From Bacteroidales bacterium (lineage in GTDB: Bacteria > Bacteroidota > Bacteroidia > Bacteroidales > Lentimicrobiaceae), in NCBI GenBank assembly GCA_024636955.1, contig JAGXGB010000003.1, positions 1 to 64,000 on the forward strand: a stretch of DNA of 64,000 nucleotides, given 5' to 3'. Positions 27,967 to 36,827 of this stretch are shown piece after piece. A program made the translations under genes and the position numbers. The notes under the pieces are model-generated. The model worked only from the letters and a program-made list of their open reading frames with translations, did not search any database and was not told the origin of the DNA. Every line of letters begins with the position of its first letter. Position 1 is the stretch's first letter.

Positions 27967-28989
27967 TTAAAGAGCTGACCCAAATTGCTTTAAAAAGCGC
28001 ACATCATTTTCCGAAAAAATCCTTAGGTCCTTCACGTTAAAAACCAGGTTGGTAATACGTTCCACACCTATGCCAAAAGCAAAGCCTGAATATTCTTCAG
28101 GGTCAATGCCGCAATTGCGCAATACTGCCGGATTCACCATCCCACAGCCCAGTATCTCAACCCATCCGGTATACTTACAAAAACTACATCCGTCACCTCC
28201 GCACAGATTGCATGAAATATCCATTTCAGCAGATGGTTCAGTAAATGGGAAATAAGATGGTCGCAATCTGATACGTGTATCTGAACTGAACATTTCCTTG
28301 GCAAAGTACATCATAGTCTGCCTTAGATCAGCAAAGCTTACATTCTTGTCAATGTATAAGCCTTCAACCTGATGGAAGAAACAGTGGGCTCTTGCTGATA
28401 TCGCCTCATTACGATAAACTCTTCCGGGGAAGGTCATCCTTATTGGAGGTTTGGTGGTTTCCATCACACGCACCTGCACACTTGAGGTGTGGGTTCGTAA
28501 TAAGATATCCGGATCTGAACCTATAAAGAAGGTATCCTGCATATCACGGGCAGGATGTTCAGGTGCAAAATTTAGTGCTGAGAAATTATGCCAGTCGTCT
28601 TCAATTTCTGGGCCTTCAGCGACTGTATAACCTATTCGTCCAAAAATGTCAATAATTCGTTTGCGGATAATCGCTAGTGGATGGCGTGAGCCTGTATGTT
28701 CATCAGTTGCAGGAAGCGTAAGGTCGAGCTTTTTTTCTGGCTTCCTGCCAACAGCACCAACCGTTTCCTTAAGTTCGTCAAGCTTCTGCTGAACTGATTC
28801 CTTAAGCTCATTCAACAGTTTGCCCATCTCCCTGCGTTCCTCAGGAGCCACTGTTTTAAACATGGCAAACAGGTCGTTAAGTATCCCTTTCTTCCCTGCA
28901 AATCTTATCCTGAACTGTTCAAGTTCATCAGCTGATGAAGTGATAAAGGCATTAATCTCAGCCAGGTGTTTTTCTATTTCTTGTTTCAT
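27967..28989 (-). CDS. pheS: Phenylalanyl-tRNA synthetase alpha subunit
   Basis: Charges tRNA-Phe as part of an alpha2-beta2 enzyme. The 340-residue protein has an N-terminal coiled coil (about 1-85) and a class II catalytic core. Motif 2 is visible (FPGRVYRNEAISARAHCFFH) and so is motif 3 (GFAFGIGVERITNL). A cysteine-rich insert CNLCGGDGCSFCKYTGW lies before EILGCGMVNPAVLRNCG, probably a zinc knuckle. pheT is not in the window. It lies downstream of two cyclophilin genes, with a hairpin in the 48-bp gap before it. Confidence 0.96.
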   Translation of the reverse strand: MKQEIEKHLAEINAFITSSADELEQFRIRFAGKKGILNDLFAMFKTVAPEERREMGKLLNELKESVQQKLDELKETVGAVGRKPEKKLDLTLPATDEHTGSRHPLAIIRKRIIDIFGRIGYTVAEGPEIEDDWHNFSALNFAPEHPARDMQDTFFIGSDPDILLRTHTSSVQVRVMETTKPPIRMTFPGRVYRNEAISARAHCFFHQVEGLYIDKNVSFADLRQTMMYFAKEMFSSDTRIRLRPSYFPFTEPSAEMDISCNLCGGDGCSFCKYTGWVEILGCGMVNPAVLRNCGIDPEEYSGFAFGIGVERITNLVFNVKDLRIFSENDVRFLKQFGSAL

Positions 28990-29000
28990 ATAATCTTAGC

Positions 29001-29040
29001 TAAGCATAATATAATCAAGGTGTTAACCTGGTTATGCTTA
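29001..29040. other. Hairpin between cyclophilin and pheS
   Basis: TAAGCATAA (29001-29009) and TTATGCTTA (29032-29040) are perfect inverted repeats, with an inner AGGT/ACCT pair. One arm includes the stop codon of the cyclophilin gene. It lacks a T run, so it may be an RNA-stabilising or attenuating hairpin rather than a simple terminator. Confidence 0.6.
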
Positions 29041-29673
29041 TTTAACAACGGTGATTTTCATTTTTACGTCTTTAACCGGACGATCACCTGCTGCTGTTTG
29101 AACAGCTGCAATTTTATCAATTACTTCCAGTCCCTTGGTCACTTCACCAAATACAGTGTAATCATCATCAAGGTGAGGTGTTCCGCCAATGGTGCTGTAT
29201 ACTTTTCGACGTTCAGCCGATACTTTTTTCCCTGTTTGCTTTTCAAACATATCAATTTGCGCGGGCTGCATTACCATACCGTGTACTATATAGAACTGTG
29301 AACCTGACGAAGCTTTTTTAGGATTCACCTGATCACCTTTGCGTGCAGCAGCCAATGCACCTTTCTTATGGAAATGTGCAGGTACAAACTCTGCAGGAAT
29401 TGTATAACCGGGGTCATTCATCTTGCCTTCCTGTCCACCACCCTGAATCATAAATTTATTAATTACACGATGGAATATGGAACCATTGTACCAACCCTGC
29501 TTTACAAGCTTCAGGAAGTTATCGCGGTGTCCAGGAGTATCATCATAGAGTACAGCGGTCATGTTACCATATTCGGTTTCTATTAGTACAGTAACAGGTT
29601 TAGTTGACTTGGTTTGTCCGAATGCTGTTATAAAGAACAATAGTGCAATTACTGCCAAAGTTGTTTTCTTCAT
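29038..29673 (-). CDS. Exported cyclophilin-type peptidyl-prolyl isomerase
   Basis: A 211-residue cyclophilin with a signal peptide (residues 1-19, ending AFGQ), so probably periplasmic. It catalyses proline isomerisation during folding. Active-site segments are clear: FHRVINKFMIQGGG, SSGSQFYIV and FGEVTKGLEVIDKIA. A short insert (HGMVMQPAQIDMFEKQTGKK) separates two core strands. The gene sits 38 bp downstream of a second, longer cyclophilin gene; the two share sequence and probably arose by duplication. Confidence 0.93.
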   Translation of the reverse strand: MKKTTLAVIALLFFITAFGQTKSTKPVTVLIETEYGNMTAVLYDDTPGHRDNFLKLVKQGWYNGSIFHRVINKFMIQGGGQEGKMNDPGYTIPAEFVPAHFHKKGALAAARKGDQVNPKKASSGSQFYIVHGMVMQPAQIDMFEKQTGKKVSAERRKVYSTIGGTPHLDDDYTVFGEVTKGLEVIDKIAAVQTAAGDRPVKDVKMKITVVK

Positions 29674-29711
29674 TGTATCAGTTATTTTTGATTTGTTTAC
29701 TTAATTTGTGA

Positions 29712-30608
29712 TTACTCTTTCAATAAATACACCTTCATTGAAATGTCTTCAAGAGGCCTGTCGTTTTCATCTCTTTTAACTGCGGCTATCTTGTCAACTA
29801 CTTCAAGCCCTGAAATAACTTCACCAAAAATAGTATAGTTGCCATCAAGGTGAGGTGCACCTCCTGTGGTTTTGTATATCTCACGTCTTTCAGGTGAAAT
29901 CTTAAACGGAGTCATTAATGCGTATTCCATGTCCATCATGCCATTCAGTGTATCAAGCAAAAACTTGAAACGAACTGGATCTTCACGTTCGTCGGCGGCC
30001 AAAAATTCAGCGCGTAATGCTGTATTTTCAGGCCTGTTCATGATATTAACGAAGATACGTTGCTTGATAAGGGAATACTGTTTTTTCTCTACCGCATCAA
30101 GCGTACTGTCATTAAACAGCTTCCCTTGTACTATGTAGAACTGTGAACCTGATGAAAGCCTTTCAGGGTTAACGTCATCACTTTCTCTGGCAGCAGCAAG
30201 CACTCCCTTTACATGCATATGTGAAGGTAATATCTCAGCAGGTATATCATACCCTGGGCCTCCGTTGCCTAATTCAATACCAGGAGCAGCTCCTTTGGAA
30301 TCAGGATCACCACCTTGTATCATAAAACCTTCTATAACCCTGTGAAACAAGGTGCTGTCAAAGTATCCCTCGTTGGCCAGCATAATAAAGTTGTTGCTAT
30401 GAAGTGGTGTATCTTTATACAGCTTAAGATAAATATCACCCTTGCTGGTTGATATTACTACAGTTTCATCCATCAACATTCCCTGTTGTGCAGTATTATC
30501 AACTGATGTACCTTGCTGATGGGTATCTGATTGCGCTGATACTCCCGTATGAAGGGTCAGCAAAAGCAAAATAAAACCAATATTCTTTATTACATCGAAT
30601 AACTTCAT
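29712..30608 (-). CDS. Exported cyclophilin with extended insert
   Basis: A 298-residue cyclophilin-type isomerase with a signal peptide ending VSAQ (about residue 26) and a Gln-rich linker. Core motifs are FHRVIEGFMIQGGDPDSKGA, SSGSQFYIVQG and FGEVISGLEVVDKIA. It is about 90 residues longer than its neighbour, mainly through a helical insert after the FYIV strand (LFNDSTLDAVEKKQYSLIKQ and on). Likely a periplasmic folding helper. A TAAATTTG box lies 18 bp upstream of the start, so it probably has its own promoter after tdk. Confidence 0.93.
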   Translation of the reverse strand: MKLFDVIKNIGFILLLLTLHTGVSAQSDTHQQGTSVDNTAQQGMLMDETVVISTSKGDIYLKLYKDTPLHSNNFIMLANEGYFDSTLFHRVIEGFMIQGGDPDSKGAAPGIELGNGGPGYDIPAEILPSHMHVKGVLAAARESDDVNPERLSSGSQFYIVQGKLFNDSTLDAVEKKQYSLIKQRIFVNIMNRPENTALRAEFLAADEREDPVRFKFLLDTLNGMMDMEYALMTPFKISPERREIYKTTGGAPHLDGNYTIFGEVISGLEVVDKIAAVKRDENDRPLEDISMKVYLLKE

Positions 30609-30625
30609 AACCAGATAATTCTTGG

Positions 30626-30633
30626 CAAATTTA
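30626..30633 (-). promoter_or_regulatory. -7 promoter box of the cyclophilin genes
   Basis: TAAATTTG on the minus strand fits TAnnTTTG, 18 bp before the start codon of the longer cyclophilin. Confidence 0.5.
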
Positions 30634-30675
30634 ATGAAAATTGGCTAACCATTCATCTGTCAGTCCAGGTGGAGG

Positions 30676-31254
30676 TCACTTCTTCCGTTCCAGCTCATAG
30701 CAGGAACGACAAAGCGGCTCATAGCTATCAGTTTCTCCCAGTACAACAAGTTTCTGTTCATCAGACTTCCTATACGAATATTGTGCCAGATTACCGCAAC
30801 GGATACAGATAGCATGTACTTTCGTCACATATTCTGCAGTTGCCATTAAAGCAGGCACTGGCCCGAATGGTTTTCCTGAAAAGTCCATATCCAGCCCTGC
30901 AACAATTACCCTTATGCCCTGCCCGGCCAGTTTATTACAAACATCAACAATCTCATCGTCGAAGAACTGAACTTCATCAATTCCTACCACATCAATTTCA
31001 TTGGTGAGAAGTAGAATTTGAGTAGCCGAACTTACCGGTGTTGAAAGAATAGAATTTTCATCATGTGATACTACATTGAACATGTCATAACGGGTATCAA
31101 TGCCCGGCTTAAAGATCTCAACCTTTTGCCTGGCAATGCGTGCACGGTTTAAACGGCGAATCAGTTCTTCAGTCTTGCCTGAGAACATTGATCCGCAAAT
31201 TACTTCAATCCACCCGCGGCGTTGATGTGAATGATTTGAACTTTCGAGAAACAT
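30676..31254 (-). CDS. tdk: Thymidine kinase
   Basis: Phosphorylates thymidine to dTMP in the salvage pathway. The 192-residue protein is a type II (TK1-like) kinase. The P-loop is [11 protein letters not shown], the lasso and substrate regions are [13 protein letters not shown] and [19 protein letters not shown], and a zinc ribbon is formed by CIRC and CRSC near the C terminus. Length is normal. It is divergent from the 31424 gene across a 169-bp gap in which I found no clear -7 box. Confidence 0.96.
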   Translation of the reverse strand: MFLESSNHSHQRRGWIEVICGSMFSGKTEELIRRLNRARIARQKVEIFKPGIDTRYDMFNVVSHDENSILSTPVSSATQILLLTNEIDVVGIDEVQFFDDEIVDVCNKLAGQGIRVIVAGLDMDFSGKPFGPVPALMATAEYVTKVHAICIRCGNLAQYSYRKSDEQKLVVLGETDSYEPLCRSCYELERKK

Positions 31255-31423
31255 TATTTATAACTCCACAGATTTCTTAGTACTTTTATAGGCTGTTTCA
31301 ATTACAGTAAAATGCTGATATTGTGCTGAACATTAGTTCTAATGATCGAATTATTATCAGGCTGCAATGTACAAAATTTCATTATTGTAACGTTAGTGAA
31401 ACAATATATCAAGATATTCTGAC

Positions 31424-32617
31424 ATGGAAAGAAAACTGAATGAGCTTGCAAATCTGGTAGAAAAATTAAATGACCGAATAATAAAAGCAAAGGAAAGCAA
31501 TGCAATTAGTGCTATTGAAACGGATATAATGCTCCACCTGCTTCGTCAATGCTATCTTGTAACAGAACAACTAAAAACTACTGAAAGTGACTCTGAAAAG
31601 CCCAAGTCAGAGTATGTTGCCCCAGTTGTTCAGGTTATACAGGAATCAAGAGAGGTACAACACGAAAAAGCCGGGGAGGTCACTCATTCTCAAGCTAGGG
31701 AGCAAGCGCAACCAGCAGTTGAATCGTATAGTAAAACAGAGGAAGTTATTGTTGTTCAGCCCGAACCTGCTGAAGAAAATGATGATTTTCAGACAGAACA
31801 TGTGGGTGAATTTATTGCTCCTCAGTCAGTACCTGTTGAAGAATTTAATATTCCTCAGCCCGAACCAGTAGAAGAGGTTAATGTTCCTCAGCCCAAACCA
31901 GTAGAAGAGGTTAATGTTCCTCAGCCTGAACCTGAACCACAAATTATGTTGCCTATTGAAGAGATACCGGTAATGTCGTTTGCCAAGGTTGAAGTACCTC
32001 ATGATATTCAACCCGATCCCCAGTCGCATATTGATGAAAGCTCAACCACAAATATATACAGCGCAGTTGGTGCAATAGCACCAATAACCCCTGAACCTGC
32101 TGAGCCTGTTAAATCCGACTATCAAAGCCATGCCGGAACCTACTCTCGCGATACAAATTCTGACAGACAGGCTTCAATATCATCATCACAACAGAATACG
32201 CAAAGTAGCTCATTTAACCAAAAACAGGATACTATAACACCAATGAAGACTGCCAGACAAACCGGCGACCTGTTTGGTGGACAAACAATTGCTGACAAGC
32301 TAAAAAATGAAGCGCCTTCGCTCATTGATAAAATAAATGAAGGCAGACAAGATCAAACATTGGCCCACAAGATGCAGTTAAAGCCAATCAATGACCTTAA
32401 AACTGCTATCGGGATAAATGAAAAGTTTCAGTTTGTGAATGATCTGTTTGAAGGGAGAATAGATCTCTATAATGATGCTATCAGCAGATTGAATAACTGC
32501 GGTTCAGCATTTTCAGCTGATTCTATTATGGATGAATATCTGGCAGCTCATGGTTGGAATACTAATGCTGAAGCCTATGTTAAACTAAGAACCTTCATCA
32601 CAAGGCGCTATCTCTAA
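31424..32617 (+). CDS. Hypothetical protein with Pro/Glu-rich 11-residue repeats and conserved C-terminal helical domain
   Basis: A 397-residue, probably cytoplasmic protein. It has a short helical N terminus (ERKLNELANLVEKLNDRI), then a long disordered, acidic, proline-rich middle (about 60-280). The middle contains four 11-residue repeats of the type PQPEPVEEVNV. A C-terminal helical domain of about 110 residues follows, with LKTAIGINEKFQFVNDLFEG and ISRLNNCGSAFSADSIMDEY. I recall similar C-terminal domains as widespread in Bacteroidota hypothetical proteins, but know no function. It is 11 bp upstream of the M28 peptidase gene and probably co-transcribed with it and rsmI. Confidence 0.8.
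   Translation: MERKLNELANLVEKLNDRIIKAKESNAISAIETDIMLHLLRQCYLVTEQLKTTESDSEKPKSEYVAPVVQVIQESREVQHEKAGEVTHSQAREQAQPAVESYSKTEEVIVVQPEPAEENDDFQTEHVGEFIAPQSVPVEEFNIPQPEPVEEVNVPQPKPVEEVNVPQPEPEPQIMLPIEEIPVMSFAKVEVPHDIQPDPQSHIDESSTTNIYSAVGAIAPITPEPAEPVKSDYQSHAGTYSRDTNSDRQASISSSQQNTQSSSFNQKQDTITPMKTARQTGDLFGGQTIADKLKNEAPSLIDKINEGRQDQTLAHKMQLKPINDLKTAIGINEKFQFVNDLFEGRIDLYNDAISRLNNCGSAFSADSIMDEYLAAHGWNTNAEAYVKLRTFITRRYL
31820..31951 (+). repeat. Four in-frame 33-bp repeats within the 31424 gene
   Basis: Units start at 31820, 31853, 31886 and 31919. The second and third are almost identical at the DNA level (one changed codon, Glu to Lys). Each encodes 11 residues such as PQPEPVEEVNV; the outer units are diverged. 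Confidence 0.9.
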
Positions 32618-32628
32618 TCAATGCGTAT

Positions 32629-33930
32629 ATGAATATCAAAAAACTCTGCTTTTCTCTTGTTTTCTTACTCTCAGTCTCACTACTTACTACCCCTCATTTG
32701 CTGGGTCAGAACATTCAAAAGGCCCGGCACATTATGGATACACTTTCTTCTCCTTCAATGTTTGGAAGAGGGTATGTAAATAATGGAATTGGGATTGCAG
32801 CCGGGTTTATTAAGTCGGAAATGGGCAACATAGGCTTGAATTCATTTGAGCCGGGTTACATGCAGGATTTTGAGGTTAATGTTAAAACTTACCCTTCAAT
32901 AGTTGACTTAAAAATAAATGGCAAATCATTAATCCCTGGCAGTGAATTTTCAATTGTTTCGGGCAGTCCCACAGTAAAACGCAGTTATGATGTGGTTGCA
33001 ATTGACTCTTCCTTATTCAAGTCAGCAAGGAGATTTAAGAAATTCAAAAAGAAAGATCTCAGTAACACGCTGGTAATGTATAACCCATCAGAAATGAAAG
33101 GGAAAGCCAGGAAAGCTGCACATACAATGCTTATGAATAATTCTGTCAATTGTGCCGGTTTCATTCATATCAATGATAATAGCAGCATTGCCTGGAGTGT
33201 TTATGCTATGGAGGAAGTAATACCTTTCCCAATAATTGTTGTTCTTTCTTCAGCCTTACCCGAAAAACCTTCTATAGCTGAAGTTAACGTTGAGCTCAAA
33301 GCAATAAATGATTACGAAGTTAGTAACGTAATTGGTTATATACCTGGATCTTCGCAGCCTGATTCATTTGTAGTAGTAACTGCTCATTATGATCACCTGG
33401 GTATGATGGGCAGCAAAACCTATTTTCCAGGTGCTAATGATAATGCCAGTGGTGTTGCCATGATGCTTGATATGGCTAACCATTATATGAAAGAAGAAAA
33501 CAGATTGCCGTATAGTATTGCATTTATGGCTTTCGCATCCGAAGAAATTGGCTTAAAGGGCTCATATCATGCGGCTGAGCATCCACTCTTTCCTTTGGAA
33601 AACATCAAGTTCTTACTGAACCTCGATATGGTTGGCACAGGTAGTGAAGGTATAACCATGGTTAATGGCGTTCAATTTCCATTATTGTATGATAAGATGG
33701 TAAAGATAAATGCTGATAATGAATACATTATGAAAGTGGCCAATCGTGGAGAAAGTTGTAATAGTGATCATTGTCCGTTTTATAAGTTGGGTGTACCTGC
33801 AGTGTTTATCTATTCAAATGGCAACGAGCATAAGGAATATCACAATATAAACGACCAGGCGCAGAAAGTGCCTTTTTCAGAATACGAGGATATTTTCAGG
33901 TTGTTGCGCGATTTCATAAACCAATTATAA
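32629..33930 (+). CDS. Exported M28 family zinc aminopeptidase
   Basis: A 433-residue secreted metallopeptidase. The signal peptide ends LLGQ (about residue 27). An N-terminal PA-like insert domain precedes the catalytic core, in which zinc ligands are visible: VVVTAHYDHLG, PGANDNASGVA, MAFASEEIGLKG with the Glu general base and ligand, LLNLDMVGT and NEHKEYHNIND. It would release N-terminal residues from peptides in the periplasm or outside. It is 11 bp after the repeat-bearing hypothetical gene and 15 bp before rsmI. Confidence 0.92.
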   Translation: MNIKKLCFSLVFLLSVSLLTTPHLLGQNIQKARHIMDTLSSPSMFGRGYVNNGIGIAAGFIKSEMGNIGLNSFEPGYMQDFEVNVKTYPSIVDLKINGKSLIPGSEFSIVSGSPTVKRSYDVVAIDSSLFKSARRFKKFKKKDLSNTLVMYNPSEMKGKARKAAHTMLMNNSVNCAGFIHINDNSSIAWSVYAMEEVIPFPIIVVLSSALPEKPSIAEVNVELKAINDYEVSNVIGYIPGSSQPDSFVVVTAHYDHLGMMGSKTYFPGANDNASGVAMMLDMANHYMKEENRLPYSIAFMAFASEEIGLKGSYHAAEHPLFPLENIKFLLNLDMVGTGSEGITMVNGVQFPLLYDKMVKINADNEYIMKVANRGESCNSDHCPFYKLGVPAVFIYSNGNEHKEYHNINDQAQKVPFSEYEDIFRLLRDFINQL

Positions 33931-33945
33931 TTAAACCACCATATC

Positions 33946-34611
33946 ATGGCTAAACTCTTTATTGTACCTACTCCTGTCGGGAATCTTGAGGACATTACTC
34001 TCAGGGCGATCAGGACATTGAAAGAGGTGGGCCTGATACTTGCTGAGGACACAAGGAAAACTGGAATACTGCTGAAACATCACGGAATCGACAATAGGAT
34101 GCAATCGCATCACCAACATAATGAACACCATACCGCAGAGCTTATCGCCCAACGTATTAATTCAGGTGAAACTGTTGCATTGGTTACCGATGCTGGCACA
34201 CCCGGTATATCTGATCCCGGATTTCTTCTTATACGTACATGTGTTGAAGCAGGTATTGATGTTGAATGTTTGCCGGGAGCTACAGCTTTTGTTCCTGCAT
34301 TAGTGTGTTCAGGATTACCCTGCGACAGGTTCTACTTTGAAGGCTTTCTGCCTCATAAGAAAGGAAGGAATACCCGGTTAAATTACCTTGCAAAACTCGA
34401 TCAAACAATCGTTTTGTATGAATCACCATTCAGGCTGGCGAAAACCCTTACCCAGCTTGCTGAGACCTTAGGTAATGAAAGAAAAGCATGCGTATCAAGA
34501 GAGATTTCCAAAATATTTGAAGAACACAGGCGAGGTACATTGGAGGAGCTTGCCTTGCATTATTCACAACATGAGCCAAAAGGTGAAATTGTAATTACAG
34601 TTGGTGCTTAA
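33946..34611 (+). CDS. rsmI: 16S rRNA (cytidine-1402 2'-O) methyltransferase
   Basis: Methylates the ribose of C1402 in the 16S rRNA decoding centre with S-adenosylmethionine. The 221-residue protein shows the tetrapyrrole-methylase-fold hallmarks: LFIVPTPVGNLEDITLRA, LAEDTRKTGILLKHHGI, VTDAGTPGISDPGFLLIR, LPGATAFVPALVCSGLP and FEGFLPHKKGRN. It lacks the extra C-terminal domain found in E. coli RsmI, a common short form. Its last codons and stop form the start of a 66-bp-offset repeat. Confidence 0.95.
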   Translation: MAKLFIVPTPVGNLEDITLRAIRTLKEVGLILAEDTRKTGILLKHHGIDNRMQSHHQHNEHHTAELIAQRINSGETVALVTDAGTPGISDPGFLLIRTCVEAGIDVECLPGATAFVPALVCSGLPCDRFYFEGFLPHKKGRNTRLNYLAKLDQTIVLYESPFRLAKTLTQLAETLGNERKACVSREISKIFEEHRRGTLEELALHYSQHEPKGEIVITVGA

Positions 34612-34694
34612 AATCAAGGAATTGCAAGAACAGAATGTGCCTGAAACCGTAGAATTGTAATTTCAGCGGGAGCTTAAAATTCAGTAAATCATAA
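34585..34694. repeat. Diverged duplication of the rsmI 3' end, 66-bp offset
   Basis: The segment AATTGTAATT(A/T)CAG...GCTTAAAAT around the rsmI stop (34587-34614) recurs at 34653-34680, exactly 66 bp later (3 x 22). The copy includes the TAA. Identity between the two copies is high for about 28 bp and fades beyond. Confidence 0.8.
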
Positions 34695-34728
34695 ATGCCT
34701 TTCAAACGACTTATATAACAATAAGAGC

Positions 34729-35175
34729 TTAGAACCAATTCTGTTGTTTTCCAAAATTAACAGCATCGGCAATTATTATATTGTGGTCAAAGCCTAACTG
34801 AGGAATCTGCCCAATATCAAACCACTTGCAATCAGCTGCATCATCATTCGCTTTAGCATGCATACTCTCATTACTGAGCATGCCTGTATATGCTACAGTA
34901 ATCGTACGATGTCTGGGATCCCGATCAACAGCACCATAGGTATGAAATTGCTGAAGTGCAACATCAGTTATTCCGGTTTCCTCTTCCAATTCTCTTGAAG
35001 CTGCAGTTTCCAGCGGTTCGTCCATCTCAATGAAGCCGCCCGGAATGGCCCACATACCTTCAAAAGGTGGATTGGCTCTTTGAATCAGCAAAACCTGAGT
35101 AGTGCTTCCGGTTTTCCTGAAAACTATAGCATCGGCCGTTACTGTAGGCCTGGGGTAATCGTAATTATATGACAT
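34729..35175 (-). CDS. Nudix hydrolase
   Basis: A 148-residue Nudix protein that would hydrolyse a nucleoside diphosphate linked to another group. The Nudix box is complete: GGFIEMDEPLETAASRELEE continuing into TGI, followed by YGAVDRDPRHRTITVAY. PxGxW-type region FEGMWAIPGG precedes it. The RDPRxRT motif is typical of ADP-ribose or ADP-sugar pyrophosphatase relatives, but substrate cannot be fixed by eye. It is convergent with rsmI and 65 bp downstream of the ElbB-like gene on the same strand. Confidence 0.9.
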   Translation of the reverse strand: MSYNYDYPRPTVTADAIVFRKTGSTTQVLLIQRANPPFEGMWAIPGGFIEMDEPLETAASRELEEETGITDVALQQFHTYGAVDRDPRHRTITVAYTGMLSNESMHAKANDDAADCKWFDIGQIPQLGFDHNIIIADAVNFGKQQNWF

Positions 35176-35240
35176 CAGTTGAATCTTTACCTACTGACAA
35201 TGAACCATTACAATTTGTTCACGGTCTACTAAACAGGCTA

Positions 35241-35891
35241 TTATTGCAGGTCGTGAAGAATAGCACTTATCAAATTGCTTGTACCAAGTTCTATCTGAAG
35301 AATATTGGCATCAAGCATGTAACATGGAGTTGTGTAAATCAACCGATGACTATCTTTTACAACTTCTCCATGTGTGGCTTTCTTATGTATAGAACCCATC
35401 AGTACAACATTATCAGCTGTTTCTTTATCATTGCCGATAGTTACTTCCACATTTCCGAGTATTTTCGATAAAACTACCGGAGAAATGCACATGGCGCCGA
35501 TTGGCTTTTGAAGTGAAACCATATCCTTCACTGCCTTTTCAACATCAGGATTTACAGTGCATTTAGCGCCATCAAATGCATAAGTGCATAAGTTCTTGGC
35601 AACACCAAAACCACCGGGTAGTATCAGTGCATCAAAGGATCTTGCCTGGAATTCACTAAGTGGCTTGATATTTCCACGTGCAATACGGGCTGATTCGGTT
35701 AACACATTCCGCTTTTCTTTCATCTCCTTACCTGTAACATGGTCAATAACATGATGTTGCAACACATCAGGAGCAAATATTTCATAATCGGCACCATGTT
35801 TTTTGATGGCCAATATAGTAAGTACTGATTCATGGATCTCTGCACCGTCGTATACACCACTTCCCGACAGTACTACTGCAAACTTCTTCAT
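35241..35891 (-). CDS. elbB: ElbB-like DJ-1/PfpI superfamily protein (isoprenoid biosynthesis glyoxalase type)
   Basis: A 216-residue class I glutamine-amidotransferase-like protein of the ElbB group, in E. coli annotated as a glyoxalase linked to isoprenoid synthesis. Motifs are VVLSGSGVYDGAEIHE at the N terminus, LILPGGFGVAKNLCTYAFDG, the nucleophile elbow IGAMCISPVVL and TTPCYMLDA near the end. The longest frame begins at 36056, but MKKFAVVLSG at 35891 matches the family start. The extra 55 residues are unlike coding sequence. Confidence 0.9.
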   Translation of the reverse strand: MKKFAVVLSGSGVYDGAEIHESVLTILAIKKHGADYEIFAPDVLQHHVIDHVTGKEMKEKRNVLTESARIARGNIKPLSEFQARSFDALILPGGFGVAKNLCTYAFDGAKCTVNPDVEKAVKDMVSLQKPIGAMCISPVVLSKILGNVEVTIGNDKETADNVVLMGSIHKKATHGEVVKDSHRLIYTTPCYMLDANILQIELGTSNLISAILHDLQ

Positions 35892-36092
35892 ATTCCTATA
35901 TTTTAACTTATTAACGATGCTAACCTTACATGAAGGCAAGGATTTACTAAACTTTTTTACCCGTTCAAAGTTCAAATATAAGAAATTATAATGGGCATTA
36001 AAAGCCACTGGCGTTAATTTGTTAATTTTACGAACACAATAGAATAGGCCGGTCATTTGTTATTAATTAATTAACCTTTTAACAAGCAGATT

Positions 36093-36776
36093 ATGTGCGG
36101 ACGCTTTTCACTTACTTCCGACGAACAGCAAATAAATATGTTCTTCGAGCTGGCAGGAGGCAATGCACCATATGTGCCCCGTTATAATGGAGCGCCCACA
36201 CAGCAATTACCGGTGATAACCAGCGAAAAACCATTACGTCTGCAACTATTCAGGTGGGGCTTGATTCCCCGATGGGCAAAGGAAATGTCAAAGATGCCAC
36301 TGATAAACGCCAGGAGTGAAACCCTTGAAGAAAAACCTTCATTCAAGACAGTATTCCGTGAGCGTAGATGCCTGGTTCCTGCCGATGGGTTTTATGAATG
36401 GGTGCATTCAGGTAAGAAATATCCATACCGATTTACCTTGAAGGATGAATCATTATTTGCTTTTGCAGGAATATGGGATTGCTGGAAAAAACCAACTGGT
36501 GAAATGATTAACTCATTCGCCATACTTACAACCGATGCCAACGAAACAATGCACCTCATTCATGATAGGATGCCTGTTATACTTGAGAAGGAAAATTATA
36601 ATACATGGCTTGGAAATAACAGTACAGAAGAATTGAAAAGTTTGCTCAAGCCATTTCCGTCTGAAAAGATGAAGAAATACCGAGTGCCTGAAACTGTGAA
36701 TAAAACTACAGCTGAGGGACCTGAATTAATTGTTGAATGTGAACCAATGGATTTTTTCAATGGCCAGTTATTTTAA
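36093..36776 (+). CDS. SRAP domain protein (HMCES/YedK family), abasic-site DNA crosslinker
   Basis: A 227-residue SOS-response-associated peptidase family protein. It is known to form a DNA-protein crosslink at abasic sites in single-stranded DNA through Cys2. The landmark N terminus MCGRFSL is intact. The active-site set follows: NARSETLEEKPSFK, RCLVPADGFYEW with the catalytic Glu, and IHDRMPVIL with the conserved His. Single-gene unit on the plus strand; no LexA-like site was recognised upstream. Confidence 0.94.
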   Translation: MCGRFSLTSDEQQINMFFELAGGNAPYVPRYNGAPTQQLPVITSEKPLRLQLFRWGLIPRWAKEMSKMPLINARSETLEEKPSFKTVFRERRCLVPADGFYEWVHSGKKYPYRFTLKDESLFAFAGIWDCWKKPTGEMINSFAILTTDANETMHLIHDRMPVILEKENYNTWLGNNSTEELKSLLKPFPSEKMKKYRVPETVNKTTAEGPELIVECEPMDFFNGQLF

Positions 36777-36827
36777 TGGCGGCATAATTGTTGTTCGATT
36801 TTTATCAATGGAAATACACTGTAAAGC

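Noticed and set aside
35892-36056. 55-residue extension of the ElbB-like protein
   Set aside because: Not seen in the family; composition looks like upstream non-coding DNA.
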